A DNA stretch of 64,000 nucleotides from Paenirhizobium daejeonense (GCF_014280875.1 NZ_JACLAL010000015.1:1-64000), one strand, 5' to 3'; positions 1 through 8,858 are shown, counted from the first letter of the stretch. Translations and numbers: made by a program. The notes: generated from the letters alone by a model not told the origin.

Positions 1-2
1 TC

Positions 3-891
3 GCGTTTATTGCAAAGCACCGCTCGATCTGGCCCCTTTCGTCGTTGCTTTGCAACGACTGCCGGGCAGAGGGTGGCATGGCTCTGTGAAGCGCTGGGTG
101 TATCGCGTTCCGGCTTTCATGCCTGGTTACATCGGTCACCGAGCCAGCATGCCCGGTATGACGAGGCTCTGCTCGACAAGATCAAGGACAGCTTTAAGGA
201 CAGCGACCGCACCTACGGCGCGCGGCGTGTCTGGCATGATCTTCTCGCAGAAGGCTTTTCCTGTGGGCTGCATCGCGTCGAGCGTCTCATGCGCGACAAC
301 GCATTGAGAGCAAGACCGAGAAGGCGGGGTTTGCCGAAAGACGACGGTGAGCGCCCGGTCATCATGCCGAATGTTCTGGACCGTCAGTTCTCGGCGGGAA
401 GGCCGAACCAGAAGTGGGTGGCCGATTTTACCTATCTATGGACGGCTGAGGGTTGGCTCTATGTGGCTGCCGTAATCGACCTGTTCTCGCGCCGTGTCGT
501 CGGCTGGTCGATGAATGCCAACATGACGGCCCAGCTCGTTACAGATGCGCTGATCATGGCGATCTGGCGCAGAGGCAAGCCGGATGCGCTTCTCCACCAT
601 TCGGATCAGGGGAGCCAATACACCAGCGAGCAGTTCCAGCGTCTCATGACCGATCACGGCATCACCTGCTCGATGAGCCGGTCAGGCAACGTCTGGGACA
701 ATGCTGCGATGGAAAGCTTCTTCTCATCACTCAAAACGGAAAGGACAGCTCGCAAAGGCTACCTGACCAGGGACGATGCAAAGGCGGACGTGTTCGACTA
801 CATCCAGCGCTTCTACAATCCGAAGCGTCGGCATTCGACACCGGGCTACCTCAGCCCGATGGAATGTGAAAACAAGGTCGGATTAGCCTAA
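3..891 (+). pseudogene. IS3-family transposase orfB, disrupted near its N-terminus
   Basis: This is the catalytic orfB of an IS3-family element. It carries an integrase core with the DDE pattern: an Asp in the WVADFTYL segment, an Asp in LLHHSDQGSQY, and a Glu in NAAMESFFSSLK. The helix-turn-helix-like start (VAWLCEALGVSRSGFHAW) reads in the frame of the long ORF beginning with a TTG at 10. The residues that normally precede it in this family (IAKHRSIWP) read in another frame at about 9-35. About 38 bases lie between the two parts, including a perfect hairpin at 41-59, so the gene is probably frameshifted. The window starts inside the element, so orfA and the left end are not visible. The right end lies near 895-921, just before the ferredoxin remnant. 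Confidence 0.8.
41..59. repeat. Small hairpin inside the IS3 orfB start
   Basis: GTCGTTGC and GCAACGAC form a perfect 8-bp inverted repeat around a TTT loop. It sits in the roughly 38-base stretch that interrupts the otherwise recognisable start of the transposase, so it may be a tiny palindromic insertion. This is based on recalled family sequence, not on an alignment. Confidence 0.45.
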
Positions 892-920
892 CTCGGTGTC
901 CGAAAAACCGGCAGCAGGCC

Positions 921-1140
921 AGTCAAACCTGTTTCATGTGCGAGCTCTATTGCCCGGTGGACGCGCTTTACGTCGAGCGACCCGGCCTCCAGTGCCGGCC
1001 ACACGGTTGACAGCATCCGGCAGGCGGGTCTGTTCGGCAGCTATCGACGCTTCATCGGCTGGGCGAAAGATACGCGCCATCTGCGCAATGTGGACGACCA
1101 TTTCCGCCTGCCGCAATCGCGGGGCTGCCATCACAAAATA
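921..1140 (+). pseudogene. Ferredoxin remnant (second 4Fe-4S motif and C-terminal tail)
   Basis: Translation from 921 gives SQTCFMCELYCPVDALYV, the second CxxCxxCxxxCP cluster motif of a bacterial ferredoxin, with its first Cys changed to Ser at the junction with the IS. After about 1000 the matching continues in another frame: QAGLFGSYRRFIGWAKDTRHL, followed by NVDDHFRLPQ. The same order of blocks occurs in the intact ferredoxin at 8936-9298 (CETCYMCELYC, then SGLLGEFRRHHGW, then NEHWQME). The first cluster motif is missing because the IS3 element ends here. The piece is therefore a truncated and frameshifted paralogue. A 101-codon open frame on the opposite strand is judged a shadow. Confidence 0.7.
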
Positions 1141-1345
1141 ATCCATGACCGGATGATCCTTCACCATCCTACTGTCTTCGCTCCCGCGTCGATTTTCTCC
1201 ATCTACAACCTGGTCGTACCACCAAGGCAGCGCTGTCATAAAAAAACGTTCTCAGCGGCGACCAATCAAAAGAACATATTTTCTATTTAATAGGTAGGAA
1301 ATATGCAGAATAGAGAGAAAGATCATTCTTTCTCTCTGGTGTCCC

Positions 1346-1945
1346 ATGACCGCCGCAACGAATGCAGAAACGCCGCTTTCCATGCGTGAACGCCTTATCC
1401 ACGCCGTAGCCGATCTGTTTTACCGGCATGGCACGTATCGTTTGGGCGTTGACGACATCGTTCGCGAACTGAAGGTCACGCGCGCCACCCTCTATCGTCA
1501 TTTCGAGGGCAAGGAGGCGTTGGTCGTCGCCTATCTCGAACACCGGAACACAACGGTGCAGCGGGATCTGTCGCTGTTGACCACGGGCAAGACCCCGCGC
1601 GATGCCGTATCCGCAATATTCTCCAACCTCGTCACCAAGACCGGCAGCAACGTCTTCCGGGGCTGCTCCTTTCTTGTCGCCGTGGCGGAAAACCCAGGAT
1701 CGGACCCCATTCGGGCCACGGGCCGGGCACACAAGCTGTTCCTCGAAAAGCTGTTTCGCGAGATCCTCGACGGCTTCCACGAACGTGACCAACTCGCGGA
1801 GCAACTGCTGCTGCTCTACGAGGGCGCGCTCGCCGCATCCGTACTGAGACCTGACGCAAGACCGGCGGAAACCGCCCGGCAAGTCGCGGACATGCTGGTC
1901 GGGCATGCCGTCCAGGCTCTTCCCACCGGCGGAGATGCACGATGA
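1346..1945 (+). CDS. TetR/AcrR-family transcriptional regulator
   Basis: This is a 199-residue one-domain repressor of usual family length. Residues about 13-60 form the DNA-binding part, with the helix-turn-helix around VDDIVRELKVTRATLYRHFEGKEALVVAYLE, typical of TetR (TLYRHF then K-E-L). The C-terminal ligand domain is not diagnostic. Its stop overlaps the start of tctB (ATGA at 1942-1945), so it is probably co-transcribed with the tricarboxylate transporter and PrpD genes and likely senses their substrate. No clear Shine-Dalgarno precedes 1346; an in-frame Met at residue 13 is an alternative start. Autoregulation from the AT-rich region 1250-1330 is an inference. Confidence 0.85.
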   Translation: MTAATNAETPLSMRERLIHAVADLFYRHGTYRLGVDDIVRELKVTRATLYRHFEGKEALVVAYLEHRNTTVQRDLSLLTTGKTPRDAVSAIFSNLVTKTGSNVFRGCSFLVAVAENPGSDPIRATGRAHKLFLEKLFREILDGFHERDQLAEQLLLLYEGALAASVLRPDARPAETARQVADMLVGHAVQALPTGGDAR

Positions 1946-2406
1946 TCAATCTGTCGCTGGGCCTGTCCGCCTTCGTGATTGCCGGCCTCTACACCATTGG
2001 CATCCTGCAGATACCGATCCTCGGTTTCGGCGATCCGCTCGGCCCGCGCCTTCTTCCGGGCCTTCTCGCCGGCGCCATGGTACTGGTCGGAATCGCACTC
2101 GTAATCGAGGGCCTGAAACAACGCGGCTTTCGAGCCGAGATGGCGCGACTCGCCGACTATTTCCGAGATCGCGATTTTCGCGTCACCGTCATCGTTGTCT
2201 CCTGGACCGCGCTCTACTTCGCGGTCTTCATCACCGTCGGATATCTCATCGCGACCGCGATATTCCTGCTGGGGCTGATCCTTGCCTTCCATCGCGGCAG
2301 CCGCATTGCCGGCGCGACCGCCTCTGTCGCGTTTGCTGCCGGAAGCTACTTCCTCTTTGCCGGGCTGTTCGGCGTACCGCTCCCAAGCGGCATCCTGTTT
2401 TTCTGA
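1942..2406 (+). CDS. tctB: Tripartite tricarboxylate transporter small membrane subunit TctB
   Basis: The 154-residue protein is a four-helix membrane protein of TctB size. Hydrophobic segments lie near residues 5-25, 37-55, 80-105 and 115-150, and the N-terminal helix is followed by a GDPLGPRLLPGLLAG stretch typical of the family. In tripartite tricarboxylate transporters (TTT) the small subunit works with the 12-helix TctA in the inner membrane and the periplasmic TctC to import carboxylates using the ion gradient. It overlaps the regulator by four bases and is followed 11 bases later by tctA, so the three transporter genes form a unit. Confidence 0.85.
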   Translation: MINLSLGLSAFVIAGLYTIGILQIPILGFGDPLGPRLLPGLLAGAMVLVGIALVIEGLKQRGFRAEMARLADYFRDRDFRVTVIVVSWTALYFAVFITVGYLIATAIFLLGLILAFHRGSRIAGATASVAFAAGSYFLFAGLFGVPLPSGILFF

Positions 2407-2417
2407 TCGGACGCCCC

Positions 2418-3953
2418 ATGACCAATTTCGAACACATGCTGGCCGGCTTCGCGACGGCATTCGAGCTGCAAAACCTGCTCTTCATCCTCGCAGGCAGCAT
2501 TCTGGGCACGATTGTCGGCGTTCTGCCGGGTCTTGGCCCATCGGCCGGTATCGCGCTGCTCCTGCCCATCACCTTCGGCATGGAGCCGACCGGCGCCCTG
2601 ATCATGATTTCGGCGATGTATTACGGTGCGATGTATGGCGGCTCGACAACCTCGATCCTCATCAACACGCCGGGCGAATCCTCTTCCGTGATGACGACGC
2701 TGGACGGCTACCAGATGGCGCGTAACGGTCGCGCCGGCGCAGCGCTGGCGGTCTCCGCGATCGGCTCCTTCGTTGCCGGCACCTTCAGCGTTCTCGCCCT
2801 CAGCCTGCTCGCGGTCCCCCTTGCCCGCTTCGGATTGCGCTTTGGCCCGATCGAATATTTCAGCCTCATGCTGTTTTCGATGGCAGCCGTCTCCAGCCTG
2901 ACCGGGAAGTCGGTGACACGCGGCCTGTTCTCCATGGTCCTCGGGCTGATGATCGCAACTGTCGGGATAGACCTGCAAAGCGGTTCGCCGCGCTTTACCG
3001 GCGGCATTGCGCAGCTACAGGACGGCGTCAGCTTTCTTGTGATCGCAGTCGGCATGTTCGCGGTCTCCGAAGTGCTGAGCACATTCGAGGATCATGTGCG
3101 TGGCGCAGCACCGGTCCTGCGCATTCGCGGGCGATTATGGCTGACGCGCGAGGAATGGCGCCGCTCGATCCTGCCCATCATTCGAGGCACGCTGATCGGC
3201 TTTGCCAAGGGAGTCCTGCCCGGTCCCGGCGCGACCATTTCAACCATTCTCTCCTATGGTCTTGAACGCGCGCTCCACAAGGAAAAGGACAAGTTCGGAA
3301 CCGGCATGATCGAAGGCGTGGCAGGGCCTGAAGCAGCCAACAATGCCGCGGCCGGCGGCGCCATGGTGCCGCTGCTGACCCTCGGCCTGCCCAGCGGCGG
3401 CACCACCGCGGTACTGCTTGGCGCTTTCGTCATGTACGGCCTGCAACCCGGACCGCTGATGATGACCCGTAATCCCGACGTGGTCTGGGGGCTGATCGAC
3501 AGCATGTATCTCGGCAACGTGATGCTGTTTATCCTCAACCTGCCTCTGATCTTCATCTTCGTGCGGCTTCTCTACATTCCGACTGGCATCCTTCTGCCGC
3601 TGATCCTGACGATCGCAACGATCGGCATCTTCTCGATCGACGGAAGCACGCTCGATCTTGCTCTTGCACTCGGCTTCGGTGTCGTCGGCTACATCTTCCG
3701 CAAGCTCGGCGTGCCGCTCGCACCGATGGTGCTGGCGGTGGTGCTGGGCAAGAGCCTCGAACAGTCCTTCCGTCAGTCGATGACTATTTCGGGGGGCGAT
3801 CCGGCAATTTTTCTTTCGAGCCCACTTTCTGTGACCTTCATCACGCTCGCACTCGCCATGTTCTTCCTGCCTCTGGCGTGGAGCAGGCGACAGCACATTG
3901 CCGCCCTCGCAGCTCGCCTGCGTAGCGGCAGACACAACCCCGTATCTTATTGA
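2418..3953 (+). CDS. tctA: Tripartite tricarboxylate transporter large membrane subunit TctA
   Basis: The protein has 511 residues, the usual length for TctA. It is very hydrophobic and carries the duplicated family motif GxLxGxxxGxLPGLGP near residues 25-42 (GTIVGVLPGLGPSAG), its second copy FAKGVLPGPGATISTILSYGLE near 265-285, and YYGAMYGGSTTSILINTPGE near 73-92. It forms the main transport channel in the inner membrane. The start at 2418 was chosen over longer in-frame extensions because those run through tctB and the family begins shortly before the first motif. It sits between tctB and tctC. Confidence 0.92.
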   Translation: MTNFEHMLAGFATAFELQNLLFILAGSILGTIVGVLPGLGPSAGIALLLPITFGMEPTGALIMISAMYYGAMYGGSTTSILINTPGESSSVMTTLDGYQMARNGRAGAALAVSAIGSFVAGTFSVLALSLLAVPLARFGLRFGPIEYFSLMLFSMAAVSSLTGKSVTRGLFSMVLGLMIATVGIDLQSGSPRFTGGIAQLQDGVSFLVIAVGMFAVSEVLSTFEDHVRGAAPVLRIRGRLWLTREEWRRSILPIIRGTLIGFAKGVLPGPGATISTILSYGLERALHKEKDKFGTGMIEGVAGPEAANNAAAGGAMVPLLTLGLPSGGTTAVLLGAFVMYGLQPGPLMMTRNPDVVWGLIDSMYLGNVMLFILNLPLIFIFVRLLYIPTGILLPLILTIATIGIFSIDGSTLDLALALGFGVVGYIFRKLGVPLAPMVLAVVLGKSLEQSFRQSMTISGGDPAIFLSSPLSVTFITLALAMFFLPLAWSRRQHIAALAARLRSGRHNPVSY

Positions 3954-3968
3954 AAACAAAGGGAGTAA

Positions 3969-4979
3969 ATGCCGATGATCGAAAAACGCATGATGATGAC
4001 GCGCCGGACCTCGCTGATGGCCGCGATTGCCGCCGCCGGCACCGCCGCCATGCCCCGCATGCTCTCGGCACAGTCCACCTGGAAGCCGGAAAAGCCGGTG
4101 GAAGTTGTGGTCGGCGTCGGCCCCGGCGGGGCGAACGACCGCACCGCCCGAGACGTCGAGCGTTTCCTCAAGGATGGTGGCTTCCTGCCGGCAGGCAGCT
4201 TCGTTTCCAACAAGCCCGGCGGTGGTCATGCCGTAGCGCTTGCCTACACTCTGGAACATGCCGGCGAGGCAAATATCCTGCAGGTCGTCGGCGGGGTGAT
4301 GCTCTCCAACAACATCCTCGGCCGCAGCCCAATCTCCTACAAGCAGTTCACCCCGATCGGTACGCTCTTTGACGAGCAGATGGTGTTCGCGGTCGGCGCG
4401 AAGTCGGACATCAAGAATGCTGAAGACCTCGTCGAGCGCCTCAAGAAGGACCCAGCCTCCGTTTCTTTCTCGATCTCCACCGGTATCGGCACCACCAACC
4501 ATATCAGCGTACTTCTGCTGGCAAAGCAGCTTGGCCTCGACATCAAGAAGGTCAAGGCCGTCAGCTTCAACTCGTCGACCGAAGGCGTCACGGCCACCAT
4601 TGGCGGCCACATCGACGTGGTCGTCACCACACCCTTCGCCCTTAACCCGTTCGTCGAATCCGGTGAGTTGCGTTACATCGCAGCCGCCAGCGCCGAGCGT
4701 TCCGGCGGTCTGCTGGCAGAGGTGCCGACTTGGCGCGAACTCGGCCATGATATCGTCGTATCGGCATGGCGCATGGTCGTTGCGCCGCCGAACCTCAAAC
4801 GGGAAGAGATCGCCTACTGGGACAAGGCAATCGCCGCCATCACCGCCACCCCTCAGTGGAAGGCAATGCTGGACAAGGAACTGCTTGTCGCCCATACGCT
4901 GACCAGTACCGAAACCGCCGCCTATCTGGACAGCGAGGACAAGCGTTACCGCGAACTGCTCGGCTCGATCAGCCAATAA
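3969..4979 (+). CDS. tctC: Tripartite tricarboxylate transporter substrate-binding protein TctC (Bug family)
   Basis: This 336-residue periplasmic binding protein belongs to the Bug/TctC family. The start MPMIEKRMMMTRRTSLMAAI contains a twin-arginine-like RRTSLM followed by an alanine-rich hydrophobic stretch ending near AQS, so it may leave by the Tat or Sec route. The mature part has the family pattern WKPEKPVEVVVGVGPGG-NDRTAR at its beginning, then a central ISTGIGTTNHI region. It delivers the substrate to TctAB. Paralogues of this family bind many carboxylates, so the ligand cannot be read from the sequence. A hairpin follows directly after the stop. Confidence 0.88.
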   Translation: MPMIEKRMMMTRRTSLMAAIAAAGTAAMPRMLSAQSTWKPEKPVEVVVGVGPGGANDRTARDVERFLKDGGFLPAGSFVSNKPGGGHAVALAYTLEHAGEANILQVVGGVMLSNNILGRSPISYKQFTPIGTLFDEQMVFAVGAKSDIKNAEDLVERLKKDPASVSFSISTGIGTTNHISVLLLAKQLGLDIKKVKAVSFNSSTEGVTATIGGHIDVVVTTPFALNPFVESGELRYIAAASAERSGGLLAEVPTWRELGHDIVVSAWRMVVAPPNLKREEIAYWDKAIAAITATPQWKAMLDKELLVAHTLTSTETAAYLDSEDKRYRELLGSISQ

Positions 4980-5030
4980 GCGCTGCCTTACTGGCTTCGG
5001 CAGCGCCATTTTGATCCGGTTGGATCAAAA
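4980..5030 (+). terminator. Tandem hairpins after tctC
   Basis: Two inverted repeats follow the tctC stop. The first is GCGCTGCC (4980-4987) with GGCAGCGC (4999-5006). The second is TTTTGATCC (5009-5017) with GGATCAAAA (5022-5030), a perfect 9-bp stem around GGTT. They resemble a partial terminator or mRNA-end stabiliser separating the transporter from the PrpD genes. Confidence 0.55.
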
Positions 5031-5162
5031 GGCGCTCCACGTTCTCACGCTTCAATCGTGATCCCGGCGCCCTCCGTCTCGCGCCGGTCAGCCCATGTCT
5101 CCGATTTCCCGCAAGGGGCATTATCGCCTCTTGCCCCCACAGGCAATTCCGCAGGATACCCC

Positions 5163-6497
5163 ATGCCGACCGACACCGTTTCCCGGGCCTTCGCCCGCAA
5201 CATCCTGAACAGCTTCCAGCGTGACATGCCCGACGAAGCCCGTGATCGCGCGCGTCTCGCGATCATCGATACGCTGGGCGTGACCCTGGCCGGCAGCCGT
5301 CATGAAGCCAGCGAGATACTTCGCTCCGTGGTGTTGCCGACTGCTGCTTCCGGTTCAGCACGCGTCTTTGGTACGGACCTGCGACTGAATAGTGCAGATG
5401 CCGCGCTGCTCAACGGCACGGCGGCGCATATGCTTGACTATGACGACTCCAACTCTCACCTGCACGGTCACGTTTCCGTCGCCATTCTTCCGACGATCCT
5501 GGCAGTAGCGGACGAGCACGGGATCAACGGCGAGCCAGTCTTGAAGGCCTTTGTCACCGGCTTCGAGGCCGCGGCGCGCCTCGGCAACACGGTAAGCCGA
5601 CAGCAATATACGCATGGATGGCATCCGACGACCACCGTCGGCATCTTCGGCGCGGTGGCCGCCGCCTCCGTCCTCCTTTCGCTTGACGAGGAGCAAACCG
5701 CGACGGCGCTTTCCATCGCAACCTCGTTTTCTTCGGGCATCAAGTCGAATTTCGGCAGCATGACGAAGCCACTCATTGTCGGCCACGCCAATCGCAACGC
5801 GCTGACCGCGGTCGCGCTCGCAAGAAACGGCTTCACCGCCGGTGCGAAAGCCTTCGAACATCACCATGGTTTTTTCGCTGTCTTCAACGGCGATCCGCAA
5901 ACCTATGCTCCGGAATTCCTGACTGAACCGTGGGATGGCGAGCTGCGGATTCTCGACCGGGCGAAGGGCATCAAGCAGAAGCGTTTCCCTTGCTGCTACG
6001 CGCTCGCACCGCCGCTCGATGGCGTACTGGCGCTCCGCGCTGAACACCGTCTTGAAGCGCAGGACATCGCAAGCGTGACCATCGGGGTCCATCCCATCCG
6101 CTTTCCGCATATCAATGTTCCCGAACCGGAAACACCGCTCGCCGCCAAGTTCTCGACGAACTACACGCTTGCCCGGGCACTGGTATCCGGCGCTGTGACA
6201 ATGGAGGATTTCGAAAGCGTCAGCCGCTTCGAGGACCCGGCAACACGTGCGCTGATGCCCCGTGTCACGCTTTCTCGATATGACAGCGACAATCCGAGCG
6301 GCGCATCTGTTCTCATCGAGACAGTTGATGGCCGCCGGCTGGAGACCTTCATCGAGGCCGCCCTGGGCTCTACCTACGATCATCCGCTCCCCGATGCAGC
6401 GATCCGGGAAAAGTTCCTCGATTGTGCGACACGCGCCCTTTCTCCTGATGAAGTTCGTGCTCTGCTCGCGCGACTAGAGGCCGACGACTTCACATGA
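5163..6497 (+). CDS. MmgE/PrpD-family protein 1 (dehydratase/decarboxylase-like)
   Basis: The 444-residue protein has the MmgE/PrpD fold of 2-methylcitrate dehydratase and cis-aconitate decarboxylase. Family signatures are RLAIIDTLGVTLAG near residue 25-40, LLNGTAAHMLDYDD then HLHGHVSVAI near 80-105, HGWHPTTTVGIFGAVAAA near 155-170, and FGSMTKPLIVGHANRNAL near 195-215. The later KxxPCC motif is present, but the His that normally follows it is Ala here (KRFPCCYALAPP; Ala codon 6006-6008), so ordinary dehydratase chemistry is uncertain. The start at 5163 is preceded by GCAGGA; an upstream ATG at 5058 is in frame but less likely. It lies between tctC and the TauE-like exporter gene. Confidence 0.85.
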   Translation: MPTDTVSRAFARNILNSFQRDMPDEARDRARLAIIDTLGVTLAGSRHEASEILRSVVLPTAASGSARVFGTDLRLNSADAALLNGTAAHMLDYDDSNSHLHGHVSVAILPTILAVADEHGINGEPVLKAFVTGFEAAARLGNTVSRQQYTHGWHPTTTVGIFGAVAAASVLLSLDEEQTATALSIATSFSSGIKSNFGSMTKPLIVGHANRNALTAVALARNGFTAGAKAFEHHHGFFAVFNGDPQTYAPEFLTEPWDGELRILDRAKGIKQKRFPCCYALAPPLDGVLALRAEHRLEAQDIASVTIGVHPIRFPHINVPEPETPLAAKFSTNYTLARALVSGAVTMEDFESVSRFEDPATRALMPRVTLSRYDSDNPSGASVLIETVDGRRLETFIEAALGSTYDHPLPDAAIREKFLDCATRALSPDEVRALLARLEADDFT

Positions 6498-6537
6498 TCG
6501 CGTCTTTGCATCCGATAAGCAGCGGGCATGACAGTCT

Positions 6538-7293
6538 ATGACCATGTTCGACTGGCTTCCCTCCGAGACAACACCGCTCTTCGCCACCGTGCTCGTGCTT
6601 GCAAGCTTTTTCACCTCGGCGCTGACCGCGGCGCTGGGGCTGGGAGGTGGCGTTGCAATGCTTGCGATCATGGGTACAGGCCTGCCGGTGACAAGCCTGC
6701 TGCCGGTGCATGGCATCGTGCAGCTCGGTTCCAATTTCGGGCGCACGGTCATCCAGCACAGGTTCGTTCACTGGGAACTGACGGGCTGGTTCTTCGCCGG
6801 CAGCCTGGTCGGTATCGCGATCGGCGGGCCGGTCGCCACAGCCCTGCCCGATACCGCCGCCAAGATTGCACTCGCTTTCTTCATCCTGTGGTCGGTGCAT
6901 GGGCGCAAGCCGAAACCTGCGGGAACAGGCATAGCCTATCTCGTCGGCGGCGGCATCATCACCTCCATCGGCACGATGATCGTCGGTGCAACGGGGCCAC
7001 TGGTCGCTGCACTGCTTTCTGCCCGCGGCCTGACGAAACAGCCGCTTATCGCCACACACGCAACCTGCATGGTGCTTCAGCACGGTTTGAAGATCCTCGC
7101 TTTCGGTCTGCTCGGTTTCGCCTATGCCCAATGGGCACCCCTTCTGGCGGCCATGATCGCAAGCGGCGTCTTCGGAACATGGGTGGGCTCCCGGCTGCTC
7201 GACCAGCTGCCGGAAAGCACCTTCCGCTTCAGCTTCCGCATCGTCATGACGCTGCTCAGTGCCCAGATCATCTGGAATGCCCTCTATCCGTGA
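6538..7293 (+). CDS. TauE/SafE-family sulfite-type exporter
   Basis: This 251-residue inner-membrane protein has about eight hydrophobic segments and the TauE/SafE pattern: an N-terminal LGLGGGVAML motif near residues 34-43 and a second GTMIVGATGPLVAALL motif near 140-155. The family (Pfam TauE) exports sulfite, sulfoacetate or related anions in organosulfonate degraders, although many members are uncharacterised. It lies between two PrpD-type genes and its stop overlaps a possible start of the second one. The position suggests that the PrpD reactions release an anion that must be exported, for example sulfite; this is inference. An ATG at 6544 is an alternative start. Confidence 0.83.
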   Translation: MTMFDWLPSETTPLFATVLVLASFFTSALTAALGLGGGVAMLAIMGTGLPVTSLLPVHGIVQLGSNFGRTVIQHRFVHWELTGWFFAGSLVGIAIGGPVATALPDTAAKIALAFFILWSVHGRKPKPAGTGIAYLVGGGIITSIGTMIVGATGPLVAALLSARGLTKQPLIATHATCMVLQHGLKILAFGLLGFAYAQWAPLLAAMIASGVFGTWVGSRLLDQLPESTFRFSFRIVMTLLSAQIIWNALYP

Positions 7294-7319
7294 TGCCGTC
7301 CCTTGGAAAGGAATGCCCC

Positions 7320-8681
7320 GTGACCGAAATCGCCCGCAACGAACGTGGCCGCGCCCTTGCAGACTATATCGCCGAAGCGGCGGGACGGGATTATCCCGCT
7401 GAAGTCGTCCACGAAGCCCGGCGGGCGCTGGTGGATTATCTCGGCGTCACCGTGGCCGCCGCCTTCGATGAGACCGTGAAGCCGGTGCGCTATCTCGCGG
7501 ATCGCTGGCAGGCATCCGGTCGGGCGCGTATCGTTCTCGGCGGCACGACGACGCCGGCCATAGCAGCGCTGATCAACGCGACCGCAACGCATGCTATGGA
7601 CTTTGACGACGTGCACTATCTCGGCGCCGGCCATCCCGGCGGTCCCTGCTGGTCGACGGCGTTTGCCGTGGCGCAGGAAAATGGTGCTGACGATCAGCTC
7701 ACACTCGGTGCGTTCATTACGGGTTTCGAGGTGATGGCCCGCCTGGGCGGTGGTGGCGTTCCCGGCGTCGGACGGAAGCTGCAACGCAAGGGTTTTCACC
7801 CCACCTCGGTCGTTGGACGCATGGGGGCTGCGGCCGTCGCCTGCGCGCTCTATCACTTGGACGCCGGAAAAATCACCAACGCGCTCGGCAACGCCGCAAC
7901 GACGGCCGGCGGGCTCGTCGGCTCCTTCGGCACCCACGGCAAGCCGTTTCACGCCGGCAAGGCCGCAATGGACGGTATTCTGGCCGCCGATCTGGCCGCG
8001 GCCGGCCATATCGGCGCATCCCATCTCTTCGAATTGGAGAACGGCTGGCTCGACGCCTTTATCCAGGACAAAAACGTCGAGGTGCCGCCGCTTGACTTCG
8101 AGGAACGCTTCGAACTGCTGCGCAACGGCTACAAACTCCTCGCCAGTTGCCGTGCTACCCACGCTTCGGCCCAGGCGGCCCACCAACTCGCCGGGCAGTT
8201 CGATCTTGCCGAGGTCGAAACCATCGAGGCGCAAGTGCATCCAGGCGCGCTGGTCACGGCTGGCAAGCTCTCCCCACGTAGCCCGCTCGAAGCCAAGTTC
8301 AGCGTCTCCTTCTGTGTAGCGATGGCGTTGAGCGGCTATCGGCTGGTGTGGACCGATTTCTCCGATGCTGTATTCGCAGACGCGCACGTCGCCGAACTGA
8401 ACGGCAAGGTTCGTCTCCAGCCCGTCGACGGACAATCGCCCGCATCAGCCCACGTGATCGTGCATCTGAGGAATGGCGCGACGTTGCGCGCTGACACCAA
8501 CGTCATCCTTGGGCACCCGGAAAACCCGGTCAGTGACGTCGGCCTGTCGGAAAAATACCTTAGCCTCACCGTCCCGGTTCTCGGCGATGCGCGGGCGCAG
8601 ACGCTGCTGGATGCCGCATGGACGTTTGGCGCAAAAGGAACTGTTCATCCGATCGGCGAACTGCTCGCTGGGGACTGGTAA
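7320..8681 (+). CDS. MmgE/PrpD-family protein 2
   Basis: This is a second MmgE/PrpD protein, about 453 residues and only distantly like the first. Motifs include RRALVDYLGVTVAA near residues 35-50, ATHAMDFDDVHYLGAGHPGGP near 88-110, GFHPTSVVGRMGAAAVA near 155-172, FGTHGKPFHAGKAAMDGI near 200-218, and LASCRATHASAQAAH, which keeps the His that the first PrpD protein lacks. I chose GTG at 7320 because GGAAAGGA lies 7 bases upstream; an ATG at 7293, overlapping the TauE stop, is also in frame. The two PrpD proteins may be catalytic and partner subunits or act on successive substrates. Confidence 0.84.
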   Translation: MTEIARNERGRALADYIAEAAGRDYPAEVVHEARRALVDYLGVTVAAAFDETVKPVRYLADRWQASGRARIVLGGTTTPAIAALINATATHAMDFDDVHYLGAGHPGGPCWSTAFAVAQENGADDQLTLGAFITGFEVMARLGGGGVPGVGRKLQRKGFHPTSVVGRMGAAAVACALYHLDAGKITNALGNAATTAGGLVGSFGTHGKPFHAGKAAMDGILAADLAAAGHIGASHLFELENGWLDAFIQDKNVEVPPLDFEERFELLRNGYKLLASCRATHASAQAAHQLAGQFDLAEVETIEAQVHPGALVTAGKLSPRSPLEAKFSVSFCVAMALSGYRLVWTDFSDAVFADAHVAELNGKVRLQPVDGQSPASAHVIVHLRNGATLRADTNVILGHPENPVSDVGLSEKYLSLTVPVLGDARAQTLLDAAWTFGAKGTVHPIGELLAGDW

Positions 8682-8858
8682 GTCCCTCAAGCGGACGCCT
8701 GCAAACTCGCACTCGGATCCGTGACGCCTTGAGAGCTTGCTGAGGTCTGAACCCCGTTCCGGTTACTTTTTTTGCGCCACGTAGCGCTCCTGGAGTTTCC
8801 AGCCGAAGCGCGAGCGCTTCACCGTCGGACAATGCGGCAAAAGCAAAAAGATAAAGCA

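Noticed and set aside
934..1239. 101-codon open frame on the minus strand
   Set aside because: It is antisense to the ferredoxin remnant, whose cluster motif reads clearly on the plus strand, so it is a shadow.
3240..5009. 589-codon open frame on the minus strand opposite tctA/tctC
   Set aside because: Its translation is low-complexity and lacks family features, while the plus strand encodes two well-known proteins with good starts; it is an effect of high GC.
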